A DNA stretch of 63,914 nt from positions 1-63,914 of the forward strand of contig JAGRCP010000082.1 of the NCBI GenBank assembly GCA_020433455.1. Reading direction: 5' to 3'. Source of the stretch: Caldilineaceae bacterium (lineage in GTDB: Bacteria > Chloroflexota > Anaerolineae > Caldilineales > Caldilineaceae). A program made the translations under genes and the position numbers. The notes under the pieces are model-generated. The model had not been told where the DNA came from and ran no database searches. It saw nothing but the letters and a program-made list of their open reading frames with translations. Numbering within the stretch: position 1 is the stretch's first letter; every line of letters starts with the position of its first letter. Shown here piece by piece: positions 1 through 11,040 of the stretch.

Positions 1-112
1 GGGAGATTGGCGGTTGGGAGATTGGAGATTGAGAGATTGAGAGATTGGAGATTGGGGAATGATGAATCTCCAATCTCTCAATCTCTTAATCTCCCGATCT
101 CTTCAATCTTCC
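1..112. repeat. Periodic GAGATTG / CAATCTC repeat with inverted halves
   Basis: Bases 1-57 are a degenerate array of GAGATTG units, and bases about 64-112 are the complementary CAATCTC array. Together they could fold into one long imperfect hairpin. It lies just downstream of the minus-strand isomerase gene. A second copy of the same family sits at 49581-49645. No coding role is visible. The left end is cut by the window edge. Confidence 0.75.
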
Positions 113-117
113 CCCAC

Positions 118-1539
118 TCATCCGTGCCGGTACAAATTCCAGCCCATGTACTTGCTCAGCGCTTCGTTGACGGGCGCGGCGATTCGGGTGGGACTGACGG
201 AAACGTGATGCTCGAAGCCTTCTTCGCAAATGAAGCGGAGGAGGCCCTGAAGGTCGGGCACTTTGACCACGCCGTAGCCGCCGAAGGTGAGGAGCGGATC
301 GTCGGTGAGTTCGCCTTCGCCCACATAGGCACGCATCTCGCCCATCTGATCGTCCGTGCTGACCCGAAGATAGGTGAAGGGATTCGCCTGAGCCCGGCCG
401 TAGATGGCTCCGTAGGTTTTCTCCGCCCCCACCGTGGCGGCGATGATCTCCTGATAGCGCATGGCAGGCTTGTTCTCTCCTTCATTAATGAAGATGTCTT
501 TGGGCAGGTTGCTGCAGTGGAAAATGACGCCCTTGTCGGGATCGTCGCCGTAGTTGTTGTTCCAGTCCACAATCGCGCTGGGGCGGCCGCCGGCCTGGTT
601 GAGGATGTGCATGGCCAGCGCGCCCACCACGTCCACTTCGCACGCGCTGGAGATGAGATCGTTGCTCATCATGCTCATGAGCGTACAGGGGACCGTGCCG
701 AAGAACTCTTCCATGGCCGTCCAGCATTGGATGGCGCTGGCCTGGAGATTGCTGTCGGCCATCCAGCGATCGACGACAACGCCGAATTTGGCCATTTTGC
801 CCAGCGCTTCTTCGGGCACGTTGGCGGTTGAGACGTACGCATCAATGGCCGCGCGCTTGGCCGTCACCGCGGCGTCATCATCCGCCAGCGCGTTAATCCA
901 GCCGAAAAGCTCGTAAAGGTCCAGCGTCTCCACGCTGATGCCGGCCTGCTCCAGCAGCTTCTCACTGTAGCGTACGGTATTGAAGGCCTGAGGACGCGCG
1001 CCCAGCGCGCCCATGCGCAGGTTGCGCAGACCGCGGGTTACGCGACAGGTTGCAGCAAAGTCATTCAAGTCCTGCTGGAAATCGACGCTGCGCGGCGCAA
1101 CGGTGTGGAGGCGGGTCAGGGAATAGGGAATGCCGTATTGACGCAGATTGTTGCAGGCCGACATCTTGCCGCAGAAGCTGTCCCGCCGATTGTCGATTCC
1201 CATGTTCTCTGCATCATCGGGCGTGGCCTGGACCAGCACCGGCACGTTGAGGCCCGACCAGCGGATGGCGTTGGCGATGGCGCGTTCATCGCCGAAGTTG
1301 GGCAAAGTCACCAGAATCCCGTCGATCTCGTGGCGGTGGGCGTCGAACAAATCGGCGCATTTGCGCGCGTCCTCGACGCTCTCGATGCTGCCGTAGGGCG
1401 TCTCATCTGCGTCGAGGGCAATCACGTTGAAGCCCGCTTCCTTCAGTACCTCCAGCATATCCTCTCGACCCGATTGGCAGAGATGATCGGGGAAGAAGCC
1501 GCGGTTGCCGACAATGAGACCGAGGGTGACAGTTTTCAT
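118..1539 (-). CDS. L-fucose/L-arabinose isomerase-like protein
   Basis: A protein of about 473 residues resembling the fucose/arabinose isomerase superfamily, which interconverts aldoses and ketoses in the cytoplasm with a divalent metal. The C-terminal half carries an acidic E-V-D-V-V-G-A stretch and a late conserved His-rich segment (EEGFEHH), as expected for metal and substrate binding. The real sugar cannot be told; relatives are usually annotated only as fucose isomerase-like. Two tandem ATGs exist at 1542 and 1539. The second is chosen because the AAGGAG ribosome site lies 7 nt before it and only 4 nt before the first. The gene stands alone, divergent from the nuo operon, with a perfect palindrome 80 nt upstream that could be its operator. 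Confidence 0.7.
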   Translation of the reverse strand: MKTVTLGLIVGNRGFFPDHLCQSGREDMLEVLKEAGFNVIALDADETPYGSIESVEDARKCADLFDAHRHEIDGILVTLPNFGDERAIANAIRWSGLNVPVLVQATPDDAENMGIDNRRDSFCGKMSACNNLRQYGIPYSLTRLHTVAPRSVDFQQDLNDFAATCRVTRGLRNLRMGALGARPQAFNTVRYSEKLLEQAGISVETLDLYELFGWINALADDDAAVTAKRAAIDAYVSTANVPEEALGKMAKFGVVVDRWMADSNLQASAIQCWTAMEEFFGTVPCTLMSMMSNDLISSACEVDVVGALAMHILNQAGGRPSAIVDWNNNYGDDPDKGVIFHCSNLPKDIFINEGENKPAMRYQEIIAATVGAEKTYGAIYGRAQANPFTYLRVSTDDQMGEMRAYVGEGELTDDPLLTFGGYGVVKVPDLQGLLRFICEEGFEHHVSVSPTRIAAPVNEALSKYMGWNLYRHG

Positions 1540-1616
1540 CATTATGCTCCTTAAGCTATTGGATGAGAATGGGTTGCAAAATTAACGAACACAGTTGAAT
1601 TTGGCCGGGAAGGACG

Positions 1617-1636
1617 CTCCGTGAACGTTCACGGAG
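1617..1636. promoter_or_regulatory. 20-bp perfect palindrome, possible LacI-type operator
   Basis: The half-site CTCCGTGAAC is followed directly by its exact reverse complement. The CG centre inside TGAACGTTCA resembles LacI/GalR-family operators. It lies 75-95 nt upstream of the isomerase start and about 150 nt before the nuo promoters, so it most likely controls the sugar gene. No regulator gene is next to it. Confidence 0.45.
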
Positions 1637-1786
1637 TCATGGGCCAAAACCGATTCGAAAAACGGCTCTACCCGTTCATTGTATACCAAACGGCGGCGTC
1701 TGGATAACTGTGGGTACAGGCAATCAAAGGAAGATCGTCGGCCGAAACACTGCACTTTTTACGCACAATTAAAAAAACAGGGATTT

Positions 1787-1815
1787 TTGAGCGGCTTTGT
1801 CTGCTATGTTACAAT
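1787..1815 (+). promoter_or_regulatory. Predicted sigma-70 promoter P1 for nuo operon
   Basis: TTGAGC at 1787-1792, a 17-nt spacer, and TACAAT at 1810-1815 with an extended TG two bases before it. Transcription would start near 1822 and leave a leader of about 300 nt before nuoA. Confidence 0.5.
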
Positions 1816-1913
1816 GTCGGTCGTGTATCAGTCATGCAGCATACGGGGGCGCGTGCGCATGGGGCAGACGGTTGGCGCAAGGCTTCAAAATGCTTTTTGC
1901 CGGGTAATTGTTT

Positions 1914-1941
1914 TTTACTTCTCTGTGCGCTGTGCTATGAT
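1914..1941 (+). promoter_or_regulatory. Predicted sigma-70 promoter P2 for nuo operon
   Basis: TTTACT at 1914-1919, a 16-nt spacer, and TATGAT at 1936-1941 preceded by TG-C (extended -10). Start near 1948, giving a leader of about 170 nt. Confidence 0.4.
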
Positions 1942-2120
1942 GCCCGTCAGATTGTTCTATTCTACACAATCGATATCCAGCAGCAGCGCGACGATTCGAG
2001 ATTTGGTCAGTAGAAACAGCGTGATCTGCGCCTGACGCGCATATCCGTTTGCGTCGGTTATCATGGCAGACCAGACTGCATAAATTATCGGATCGCATAC
2101 CACATCAGAGGCGTACAGCA

Positions 2121-2477
2121 ATGCTTCAGAATTACCTTTTTGTCCTCATTCTGAGTACGGTTGCGCTCATTATCCCAGTTGCCGCCATTGTTCTCGGCCA
2201 TTTTTTGGGACCGCGCAGACCTGATCCCATTAAGACTGCAACCTATGAGAGTGGCGTCGAGACCATTGGCGACACGTGGGTCCAGTTCCGCGCCCAGTAT
2301 TACCTCATTGGTTTGATCTTTTTGATTTTTGACGTTGAGGTGATTTTCCTCTTCCCCATTGCTCTGGCATTTGAGCGTCTCAGCCTGCTGTCAACTTTGG
2401 CGGTCGTTACGTTTGTGCTGATCCTGCTGCTTGGCCTGCTGGTTGAGTGGCGCAAGGGTGCGCTGGAGTGGGAATAA
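2121..2477 (+). CDS. nuoA: NADH-quinone oxidoreductase subunit A
   Basis: A 118-residue, three-helix membrane subunit of respiratory complex I (ND3 homologue). The family signature YESG is at residues 42-45, and the conserved IFDVEVIFLFP segment of the second helix is at 69-79, with D71 and E73 in place. The frame is open 72 nt further upstream, but the ATG at 2121 is chosen because the protein then begins at the first helix as in the family and a GAGG site lies 9 nt before it. First gene of the membrane-arm operon. Unlike most bacteria, nuoB, nuoC and nuoD do not follow; nuoH does. Confidence 0.95.
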   Translation: MLQNYLFVLILSTVALIIPVAAIVLGHFLGPRRPDPIKTATYESGVETIGDTWVQFRAQYYLIGLIFLIFDVEVIFLFPIALAFERLSLLSTLAVVTFVLILLLGLLVEWRKGALEWE

Positions 2478-2544
2478 ACCGACAAGTAAAAACGGCATCA
2501 ATTCGGCTGCGGATCGTTTAGCTGAGAATGCGGAGGAATAAGGT

Positions 2545-3780
2545 ATGTGGGGAAACAATTGGAACTGGAGTGAAGCATTAACCCAATTCCAGATGCGACT
2601 GGGGGCGCCGGAGGGCGCGGCCCGCCTTGTCGCCTATGGACTGGGCGCGGTCGTTCTGGTCACCATCGCGCTGACCCTGGTGCTCTTCCTCATCTGGGTG
2701 ACGCGTAAGGTGGTTAGCCGAATTCAGGACCGCCTCGGTCCGAATCGTCTCGGCCCGTACGGCCTCTTTCAATCGGTGGCCGATGCGCTCAAGCTTCTGA
2801 CCAAAGAGGACATTACGCCGCGTAATGCGGATGTCATTTCCTATAACCTAGCGCCTGTTTTTGACGTCTTCGGCGTTTTTCTCACTCTGACGGTAGTTGC
2901 TTGGGCGCCTGGGCTCATCGGGGCCGATCTGAACATCGGCGTGCCCTTCCTGGTGGCGTTGGGCGCCATCGGCATCATGTCAGCGCTCATGGCCGGCTGG
3001 AGCAGCAGCAACAAGTATGCGCTTCTCTCGGGCTTCCGGGTTGTGGCCCAACTTCTCAGCTATGAGATTCCCATGGTCCTGTCCATGTTTTTGCCGGTGT
3101 TGCTCATCGGCAGCATGAAGCTGGGTACGATTTCGGCTTCCCAGAGCCTTTATCTCTTCGGCTTTAATCTCGGTCTGGGTTGGACCGTCTTTATTATGCC
3201 TGCGGCCGCGCTTATCTATTTTATCAGCGCATTGGCCGAGGCGGAGCAAACGCCTTTTGACCTGTTGGAAGCGGAATCTGAACTGATCGCCGGTTTCCAC
3301 ATCGAGTATTCGGGCATGAAGTTCGCTATGTTCTTCCTGGCTCAGTTCATGAACAGCTTCTTTCTGGGCGCGATCGCGGTCATGCTCTTCTTCGGCGGCT
3401 ATCAAGGGCCCTTTGTGGACCAATTGCCGATTCTCGGCGCCTTTTATCTGTTGATTAAGGCCATGCTTGTTTATCTGGTTACCCAGTGGATTAAGGGGAC
3501 GTTCCCGCGCCTGCGCGTCGATCAGATGATGCAGTTTGCCTGGAAGGTGCTCGTTCCGCTGGTATTGGCCCTGGTGTTGTGGCAGATGATCGTTATGAAA
3601 ATTTTCAGCTCCAGTTGGATGCAGGATGTTTCGATTCTGATCGGAAATCTGGTTGTGGGCGGGGTTGTGCTCAATGTCATCTCCAACTACTTGCGCCGCC
3701 AGAAGGTGGTGACCAAGCGAGCCTTTGAGCCAAAGTCGCTCATCGGCGTTATGGAACCGGTCGTCTCTTCCGGCGATTAG
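2545..3780 (+). CDS. nuoH: NADH-quinone oxidoreductase subunit H
   Basis: A 411-residue polytopic subunit (ND1 homologue) that forms much of the quinone chamber and links the peripheral arm to the proton pumps. The hallmark [11 protein letters not shown] stretch runs from residue 61, followed by the A-D-A-L-K-L-x-x-K-E segment. The acidic quinone-side loop containing EAEQTPFDL and EAESE lies around residues 230-250. It is longer than E. coli NuoH (325 residues) at both ends. Ribosome site GGAGGAAT sits before the ATG. The gene that normally follows, nuoI, is missing; nuoJ comes next after 147 nt. Confidence 0.96.
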   Translation: MWGNNWNWSEALTQFQMRLGAPEGAARLVAYGLGAVVLVTIALTLVLFLIWVTRKVVSRIQDRLGPNRLGPYGLFQSVADALKLLTKEDITPRNADVISYNLAPVFDVFGVFLTLTVVAWAPGLIGADLNIGVPFLVALGAIGIMSALMAGWSSSNKYALLSGFRVVAQLLSYEIPMVLSMFLPVLLIGSMKLGTISASQSLYLFGFNLGLGWTVFIMPAAALIYFISALAEAEQTPFDLLEAESELIAGFHIEYSGMKFAMFFLAQFMNSFFLGAIAVMLFFGGYQGPFVDQLPILGAFYLLIKAMLVYLVTQWIKGTFPRLRVDQMMQFAWKVLVPLVLALVLWQMIVMKIFSSSWMQDVSILIGNLVVGGVVLNVISNYLRRQKVVTKRAFEPKSLIGVMEPVVSSGD

Positions 3781-3927
3781 GACCCGGTTCGGCGTGGGGC
3801 CGCGCTGGAAATCCGACGGCTTCGGCGGGATTGTCTGCGGCTTCCCGCCTGTATTTACCTGTATTCATTCGTATCGGCGAAATTGCATTTATCTTGCTAA
3901 TTAGACGCACGTAAAGGTTTCTGCATT

Positions 3928-4455
3928 ATGTCTCTGCCTGAAATGTCCGCCCTTTTCCCCACGTTGCAAGAGGTGATCTTTGTCCTTTTTGCGCTTCTTA
4001 TTGCCGTGACGTCTCTCATCGCGGCGATGGCGCCAAACCTTTTTCATAACGCCTTGGGCTTGGTCGCTACGCTCTTCGGCATTGCAGGCATCTACTTTAT
4101 GCTTGAAGCTGAATTTGTGGGCGTCAGCCAAATTCTGGTTTACATCGGCGCCATTGCCACGCTGATCACCTTCGCCATTATGCTCACCCGGGGAATGATG
4201 TTTGGCCGAACTTCCGCCATGAATCGGCAGGGATTGGCCGGAGCCATCATCTCCGGCCTCTTCTTTGTTGTGCTGCTGGGCATCGTTTTTCAGGTCCCCT
4301 GGCCGAACGTGGTCGCGGACATTACGGACGGAGAAGCCTTGATTGCTAATCTGGGGGCTTTGTTCGTTTCCACCTACCTGTTGCCCTTTGAGCTGTTGGC
4401 GTTGCTGCTCCTGGTCGCATTGACCGGGGCCCTGCTCTTGGCGCGCGATCGCTAG
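3928..4455 (+). CDS. nuoJ: NADH-quinone oxidoreductase subunit J
   Basis: A 175-residue five-helix membrane subunit (ND6 homologue) of complex I. The second-to-third helix region contains the family pattern A-L-G-L-V-A, then [16 protein letters not shown], the stretch that includes the flexible third helix coupling quinone chemistry to proton movement. AAAGG lies 10 nt before the start. The 147-nt gap before it, where nuoI would be expected, holds no iron-sulfur (CxxCxxC) coding remnant. Confidence 0.93.
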   Translation: MSLPEMSALFPTLQEVIFVLFALLIAVTSLIAAMAPNLFHNALGLVATLFGIAGIYFMLEAEFVGVSQILVYIGAIATLITFAIMLTRGMMFGRTSAMNRQGLAGAIISGLFFVVLLGIVFQVPWPNVVADITDGEALIANLGALFVSTYLLPFELLALLLLVALTGALLLARDR

Positions 4456-4530
4456 AACTGCCGCTTACGGATGCGAATCCGTACGGGCGGATAACGTTAA
4501 TAAATTCCCGCGAAGGTTGGAGAATTTTTT

Positions 4531-4848
4531 ATGGTTTCACAAACTTGGTACCTGGCGCTCGCCGCATTTGTCTTCAGCTGCGGCCTGTATGCCGCCCTCA
4601 CCCGGCGTAACGCCATCGCGGTTTTGATCGGCATCGAGCTGATGCTGAACGCGGTGAACATCAATCTGGTCACTTTCTGGCGCTACGGTTCCATGGCGCC
4701 CATGGAGCAACTTTCGGGGCAGGTCTTCTCGCTCTTTGTGATCGCCATTGCCGGCGCGGAAGCGGCCGTGGGCCTGGCGCTGATTATCTCCGTCTATCGG
4801 ACGCGCCATACCGTGAACCTGGATGAATTGGACATGCTGAAGGGCTAA
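4531..4848 (+). CDS. nuoK: NADH-quinone oxidoreductase subunit K
   Basis: A 105-residue three-helix antiporter-like small subunit (ND4L homologue). The two membrane glutamates of the proton path are visible: E36 in [11 protein letters not shown] and E77 in IAGAEAAVG. Length fits the family (about 100). Separated from nuoJ by 75 nt and followed after only 12 nt by an unassigned TPR/membrane gene rather than directly by nuoL. Confidence 0.95.
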   Translation: MVSQTWYLALAAFVFSCGLYAALTRRNAIAVLIGIELMLNAVNINLVTFWRYGSMAPMEQLSGQVFSLFVIAIAGAEAAVGLALIISVYRTRHTVNLDELDMLKG

Positions 4849-4860
4849 TGTCGGTTTGCA

Positions 4861-5229
4861 ATGCCGAAGCAGACACTATCGGGGACCATCGACGAGCAGT
4901 GTGAATTTCTCTACGGCCTGGCCTTAGAGAAAATGGGACAGGGTAACTTTACCGGCGCCGCCCACGTGCTGAAAGAGGTTGTCAAGTATCGGCCGGACTT
5001 TCAGGATGCGGCCGCTTTATTGGCTGAGGCCAAGCGCCGCAAGCGTGAGCAGCGTAACCTGGTGCTTTTTGCGCTCCTGGGCCTTTCCATAGGCATTTTT
5101 GCAGGCTCACGCATGAATGTCGCCAACGATCTCTTGTTCTTCGTTTATGCCGCAGTAGGCGCTTTGCTCGGTTACGCAGCGGGCAATCTGCTCTATAGTT
5201 TTCGTCACAGCTTTCATCGCGACGGCTAA
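4861..5229 (+). CDS. Small TPR-like membrane protein inside the nuo operon
   Basis: A 122-residue protein I do not recognise as a complex I subunit. Residues about 12-62 form two amphipathic helices with TPR-like spacing (LYGLALEKMGQGNFTGAAHVL, then PDFQDAAALLAEAKRRKR). A basic stretch follows, then two hydrophobic helices (about 68-84 and 93-112) joined by a short loop. The likely form is a membrane-anchored cytoplasmic TPR hairpin. It starts 12 nt after nuoK and precedes nuoL by 100 nt, all on one strand, so co-transcription is likely. Role unknown; an assembly factor or accessory subunit is the natural guess from position only. No clear ribosome site before the ATG, suggesting coupling to nuoK. 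Confidence 0.75.
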   Translation: MPKQTLSGTIDEQCEFLYGLALEKMGQGNFTGAAHVLKEVVKYRPDFQDAAALLAEAKRRKREQRNLVLFALLGLSIGIFAGSRMNVANDLLFFVYAAVGALLGYAAGNLLYSFRHSFHRDG

Positions 5230-5329
5230 AAAGTCATCAAGTGACATATCGTTTTTATCAATCATTAATTAATATCGACGCTCCCGCTCTCAGTTTGAGC
5301 GAAATAAACCACGAGATGAGGTTTGGGCA

Positions 5330-7549
5330 ATGGATGGTTTTTTGAATCTAGCCTGGTTTGTTCCGGTGCCGCCGTTTCTGGCTTTTTTGGCGATTATTCT
5401 TTTTCTCAACCCCAATAAGGTTGTCAGTTCGCTTACGGCCATTACCGGAGCCGTTCTGAGTCTGCTAATTGCCTGGCCCATCGCCTTCAATGTCTTTATG
5501 ACGCCCAATTTCGGCGAGCATCCGGTCTTCGGCGCGCTCTACACCATCCCTACCGGCAAGAGCAACTTTATCATCGGCTATCAGGTGGATCCCGCCAATG
5601 CGCTCATGCTCTTCATGGCCTCCTTCCTGATTCTCATGATTTTCATCTACTCCAACGGCTACATGACGTTTCCCGGCCACCTGGATGCCAAGATGTATCC
5701 CCGCGCCGCCGATGAAAACATGGACCCGCGCTATAGCCGCTTTATGGCCTACATCAGCCTTTTTGCCACAGGCATGTTCGGACTAATCGTCTCTAATTCT
5801 CTGATTACCTTTTTCGTTTTCTGGGAAGTGATGGGGCTCTGTAGTTATCTGCTGATCGGCTTCTGGTACGAAAAGAAATCAGCCCAGGCGGCATCCATCA
5901 AGGCCTTTATGACCACCCGCGTCGGCGATGCCATCATGCTCATCGGCATGCTGTTGCTGTACGTCTACAGCGTGCCCAGCACGCTTGAATTCAGGGAAAT
6001 CCTGAGTTCCGGGAACTTGGAGCACCTGGCCACGACCGTCGTCCACATCCCGCTGTTGGGTCTGGATCTGCCCATTGCCACCCTGACCGCCTTCCTGATC
6101 TTTTTCGGCACGGTGGGCAAGAGCGCCCAATTTCCGCTTCACGTCTGGCTTCCCGACGCGATGGAGGGCCCCACGCCCGTCAGCGCCATGATTCACGCGG
6201 CAACCATGGTGTCAGCCGGCGTCTTCCTGCTGGTGCGCATGTTCCCGCTCTACTTTGTCGCCGGCGAGGTTTCGCCCGGCCTCATGACTTTTGTGGGCTA
6301 CACCGGTGCGTTTACGGCTCTCTTCGCTTCCACCATCGCCCTGGCCCAATGGGACATCAAGCGCGTGCTGGCTTATTCCACGATTAGCCAGTTGGGCTAC
6401 ATGGTGGCGGCCATCGGCGTCGGCGCTTATGTGCCCGCTCTGTTTCATCTGATTACCCACGCCTTTTTTAAGGCGTTGCTCTTCCTGGGCTCCGGCAGCG
6501 TTATCCACGGCGTGGAGCACGGCTTCCATCACGCCCATGCTCACGGCGACGGCCATGGAAGTCATCATGCCGAAATCGAAGAGCGCATCGACGGCAACCT
6601 GGACCTGCACGATCCCCAGGATATGCGCAACATGGGCGGTTTGCTCTCGCGCATGCCCCTTACCGGCTGGACCTTTATCATCGGCGGCATGGCGCTGAGC
6701 GGTTTCCCCCTTATTACGGCCGGCTTCTGGTCCAAGGACGAGATTCTGGCTTATTCGTGGGGGCTGGGGCGTCCGGGCATTTTCTGGATGCTCGCCATTG
6801 CCGCCTTCCTGACGGCTTTCTACACCATGCGTCAGATTGGCCTGACTTTCCTGGGATCGCCCCGCTCTGAAGGTGCTGAACATGCGCCGGAGAGCGTTTG
6901 GCAGATGACGGTGCCGCTCATGCTGATCGCCCCGTTTGCCATCGGCCTGGGCTGGTTCGGCATCCCCGCTTCCTTCCCGCTGATCGGCGGTCTCGTGCCC
7001 AACTTTATCGAGAACTTGCAGGAGCCTTATCTTGAGTACCTGCAGCTGCACGTGGCTCATCCCGAAGCATCGTTTTTGCCCTTGCTGGTCGGTCTGGTTG
7101 TCGCCCTGGGCGGTTTGACCGTAGGGTGGCTGGTTTACGGCAAAGGCATCGGCGAGCACCAGGTTGATCCGGTGCGCAAGTGGCTGGGACCGGTTTGGGT
7201 GCTCTTCCACAACAAGTACTATGTGGATGAACTCTATCAGGCCACGATTATTCCCTTCTCGCTGGCGCTTGCCCGCTTCCTGGCCCTCTTTGACGATAAG
7301 TGGGTGCTGGACCCCATTGTGGATTTCGTGGGTCGCCTCGGGGTGTGGCTGGCCGGCGTATTGGCTGCCGTGGACCGATTGGTCGTGGACGGGGTTGTCA
7401 ACGGCGTAGGCAACGTTTCGGATCGTTTCGGCGGCCTTTTGCGCCGCACCCAGAACGGCAACATTCAGGTCTACCTGCTGGCGCTCGTAATTTTTATTAC
7501 CATTTGGCTGCTGCTTGAGACGCTGCCGTTAATTCTGACATTGGTTTAA
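5330..7549 (+). CDS. nuoL: NADH-quinone oxidoreductase subunit L
   Basis: A 739-residue antiporter-like proton-pumping subunit (ND5 homologue), with the long lateral helix expected at the C-terminal end. The helix-5 glutamate is in [19 protein letters not shown]. The conserved lysine and histidine segments ([35 protein letters not shown]) are present. Residues about 393-416 are an unusually His-rich cytoplasmic or loop insertion with at least nine His in 24 residues, absent from E. coli NuoL. GAGG lies 8 nt before the start. An imperfect hairpin follows the stop before nuoM. Confidence 0.96.
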   Translation: MDGFLNLAWFVPVPPFLAFLAIILFLNPNKVVSSLTAITGAVLSLLIAWPIAFNVFMTPNFGEHPVFGALYTIPTGKSNFIIGYQVDPANALMLFMASFLILMIFIYSNGYMTFPGHLDAKMYPRAADENMDPRYSRFMAYISLFATGMFGLIVSNSLITFFVFWEVMGLCSYLLIGFWYEKKSAQAASIKAFMTTRVGDAIMLIGMLLLYVYSVPSTLEFREILSSGNLEHLATTVVHIPLLGLDLPIATLTAFLIFFGTVGKSAQFPLHVWLPDAMEGPTPVSAMIHAATMVSAGVFLLVRMFPLYFVAGEVSPGLMTFVGYTGAFTALFASTIALAQWDIKRVLAYSTISQLGYMVAAIGVGAYVPALFHLITHAFFKALLFLGSGSVIHGVEHGFHHAHAHGDGHGSHHAEIEERIDGNLDLHDPQDMRNMGGLLSRMPLTGWTFIIGGMALSGFPLITAGFWSKDEILAYSWGLGRPGIFWMLAIAAFLTAFYTMRQIGLTFLGSPRSEGAEHAPESVWQMTVPLMLIAPFAIGLGWFGIPASFPLIGGLVPNFIENLQEPYLEYLQLHVAHPEASFLPLLVGLVVALGGLTVGWLVYGKGIGEHQVDPVRKWLGPVWVLFHNKYYVDELYQATIIPFSLALARFLALFDDKWVLDPIVDFVGRLGVWLAGVLAAVDRLVVDGVVNGVGNVSDRFGGLLRRTQNGNIQVYLLALVIFITIWLLLETLPLILTLV

Positions 7550-7557
7550 TCAAAATC

Positions 7558-7619
7558 CGCCTATCCGTCGCCAATGCGGGCATCGTTGCTCCGTCCAGGA
7601 CGATAGGCGAAAAATTTTT
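7558..7619 (+). promoter_or_regulatory. Hairpin with A/T run between nuoL and nuoM
   Basis: Arms 7558-7569 and 7598-7609 pair as CGCCTATC plus GTC with one bulge, and are followed by five A and five T. It could be a weak terminator or processing site tuning nuoM and nuoN relative to nuoL. No promoter for nuoM is obvious. Confidence 0.4.
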
Positions 7620-7662
7620 GACTCATTAGATTCCAAAACAAGGGTCTGCGGAGGAGAAGTCC

Positions 7663-9261
<1,599 letters not shown>

Positions 9262-9270
9262 CAAACTTCG

Positions 9271-9298
9271 GCGGAGTCCCTATCCAACAGGGCTCCGC
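9271..9298 (+). other. Hairpin between nuoM and nuoN
   Basis: Arms GCGGAGtCCCT (9271-9281) and AGGGcTCCGC (9289-9298) with a 7-nt loop and no T-run. Unlikely to be a terminator by itself; may stabilise or process the transcript. Confidence 0.4.
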
Positions 9299-9337
9299 TG
9301 TACAATCACGCCTTCATGACGAGATAAGGGGGCACCC

Positions 9338-10867
9338 TTGGAACAAGTAACTATTGGCGAACTCGGCTCAATTTTGCCCGAGCTGATTCTCCTGACCGGC
9401 GGCTTGCTGATTCTGATCCTGGACATGGTTCAGAGTCACGGCACGGCGGATTCGGGAATATCCGGCCGCGGCTTTATGCTCATCGCCGTACTTTTCCTGG
9501 CAGTCGGCTCGGTTGCCGTTATTCTGCAGTTTGACGCCGAGCAGCAGCTTGCGCTCAGTATGATCATGGTCGATAAGTTTTCCGCCTTTCTCAAGGTGGT
9601 CATCTATGTCGGCATGACGCTGGTCGCGATTGCCGGCGGCGGCTACATGAATCGCCGCATGGTGGGCCATGGTGAGTTTTGGATGCTCTTCATGTTCGTC
9701 ACTATTGCCATGAGCTTTGCAGTCGGCGCGGCCGATCTGCTCATGATCTTCCTGACCATCGAGTTCTTATCCATTACCAGCTATATTTTGGTGGGCTTCC
9801 TGCGCACCGATGTCCGCAGCACCGAGGCGGGCGTCAAATATTTTCTCTACGGCTCGGTCGCTTCATCCGTCATGCTTTTCGGCATGAGTCTGCTCTATGG
9901 CGCGAGCGGCTCGCTTAACCTGGCCGAGATCGCGGCTGCGTTCGCCGCCTCGCCTGAGCGGTCGCTGGTGATTGTGCCGGCTACCCTCATGATGCTGGTG
10001 GGGCTGGGCTTTAAGACCAGCTTGGCGCCTTTCTTTCAGTGGACGCCGGATACGTACGAGGGGGCGCCCACGCCCGTTACCGCCTATCTCTCCACTGCAT
10101 CCAAGGCCGTAGGCTTTGCCGTCATGGCCCGGGTGCTCGTAGTCGGATTGGGCGCGTTCCAGGCCAGTTGGGTGCCCATCCTGGCTGGTCTCAGCATGTT
10201 GACCATGTTCGCCGGCAACCTGATGGCCCTGCGTCAGCCCAACGTTAAGCGCATGTTGGCCTACAGTTCTGTGGCCCAGGCCGGCTATATTCTGCTGGGG
10301 CTGGTTGCCGTTGTGGACAGCAGTCACGGTAATTTCGCCTCGCTTACCAACAACGGCCTCAACGGCGTGCTGATCTATCTCTTTGCCTATCTCTTCACCA
10401 ACATCGGCGCCTTTATGGTGATTATGCTGGTGGAAGAGGCCACGGGCAGCAGCGACATATCGGCCTTTGAAGGGCTTTCCCAGCGTGCGCCGGGCATGGC
10501 TTGGGGCATGTTCATTTTCTTGTTGAGCCTTACCGGCATTCCCCTGACGGGCGGCTTCATGGGCAAGTTCTATGTGTTTGGGGCCACGGTCCAGCATCAG
10601 TACTACACGTTGGCCGTTATCGCCGCCATCAACGCAGGCATCGCGGCCTTCTACTACCTGAACGTTGTCCGCGCTATGTTCTTCACCGAAGCCGAACAGG
10701 ATGAGGACGGCAAGGCGCTTCCCCTTTCCGGACAGGGTTTCGCCCCGGCAACCCAGCTTATCGTGCTGGTCTGCGTAGCCGTTACGCTTTGGCTGGGCGT
10801 TTATCCCATGAGCCTGATCAACTGGGCCAGCGATGCTTCCCAGAATCTGCTTACCATCGTTTTCTAG
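9338..10867 (+). CDS. nuoN: NADH-quinone oxidoreductase subunit N
   Basis: A 509-residue antiporter-like subunit (ND2 homologue). The helix-5 glutamate is in FLTIEFLSITSYILVGF. The lysine segments are LGFKTSLAPFFQWTPDTYEGAPTP and NVKRMLAYSSVAQAGY, as expected for NuoN. The start is a TTG at 9338, supported by AAGGGGG 6 nt upstream and by the absence of an in-frame ATG before the first helix. Last gene of the operon; a strong intrinsic terminator follows 70 nt after the stop. Confidence 0.95.
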   Translation: MEQVTIGELGSILPELILLTGGLLILILDMVQSHGTADSGISGRGFMLIAVLFLAVGSVAVILQFDAEQQLALSMIMVDKFSAFLKVVIYVGMTLVAIAGGGYMNRRMVGHGEFWMLFMFVTIAMSFAVGAADLLMIFLTIEFLSITSYILVGFLRTDVRSTEAGVKYFLYGSVASSVMLFGMSLLYGASGSLNLAEIAAAFAASPERSLVIVPATLMMLVGLGFKTSLAPFFQWTPDTYEGAPTPVTAYLSTASKAVGFAVMARVLVVGLGAFQASWVPILAGLSMLTMFAGNLMALRQPNVKRMLAYSSVAQAGYILLGLVAVVDSSHGNFASLTNNGLNGVLIYLFAYLFTNIGAFMVIMLVEEATGSSDISAFEGLSQRAPGMAWGMFIFLLSLTGIPLTGGFMGKFYVFGATVQHQYYTLAVIAAINAGIAAFYYLNVVRAMFFTEAEQDEDGKALPLSGQGFAPATQLIVLVCVAVTLWLGVYPMSLINWASDASQNLLTIVF

Positions 10868-10936
10868 CTCAGGATAACGTTAAGCATCCGTGCGCGCGAC
10901 GGGCGAAACGACCCGTCCCGGAAAATAGAGTTCATG

Positions 10937-10977
10937 CGCCAAGGGGACCGTTTATTCTCCCCTTGGCGTTTTCTTTT
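10937..10977 (+). terminator. Intrinsic terminator of the nuo operon
   Basis: Perfect 11-bp stem CGCCAAGGGGA / TCCCCTTGGCG (10937-10947 with 10958-10968), 10-nt loop, followed by TTTTCTTTT. Seventy nt after the nuoN stop. Confidence 0.85.
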
Positions 10978-11040
10978 CCCTTTGCCCTTCGTCTATAATC
11001 GGGACGTTATCTTTGATCGCTTCGTCGAGACACACTCTTC

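Larger units (their letters stand above)
1543..2120. other. Divergent intergenic region before nuoA
   Basis: This 578-nt stretch separates the isomerase from nuoA. It contains the 1617-1636 palindrome and two sigma-70-like promoters facing nuoA. Several short reading frames cross it, but none has a ribosome site or a recognisable product. Confidence 0.6.

Noticed and set aside
3781-3927. Possible nuoI remnant between nuoH and nuoJ
   Set aside because: No frame encodes CxxCxxC ferredoxin motifs; only a short GGCGGG/CCCGCC pair is visible.
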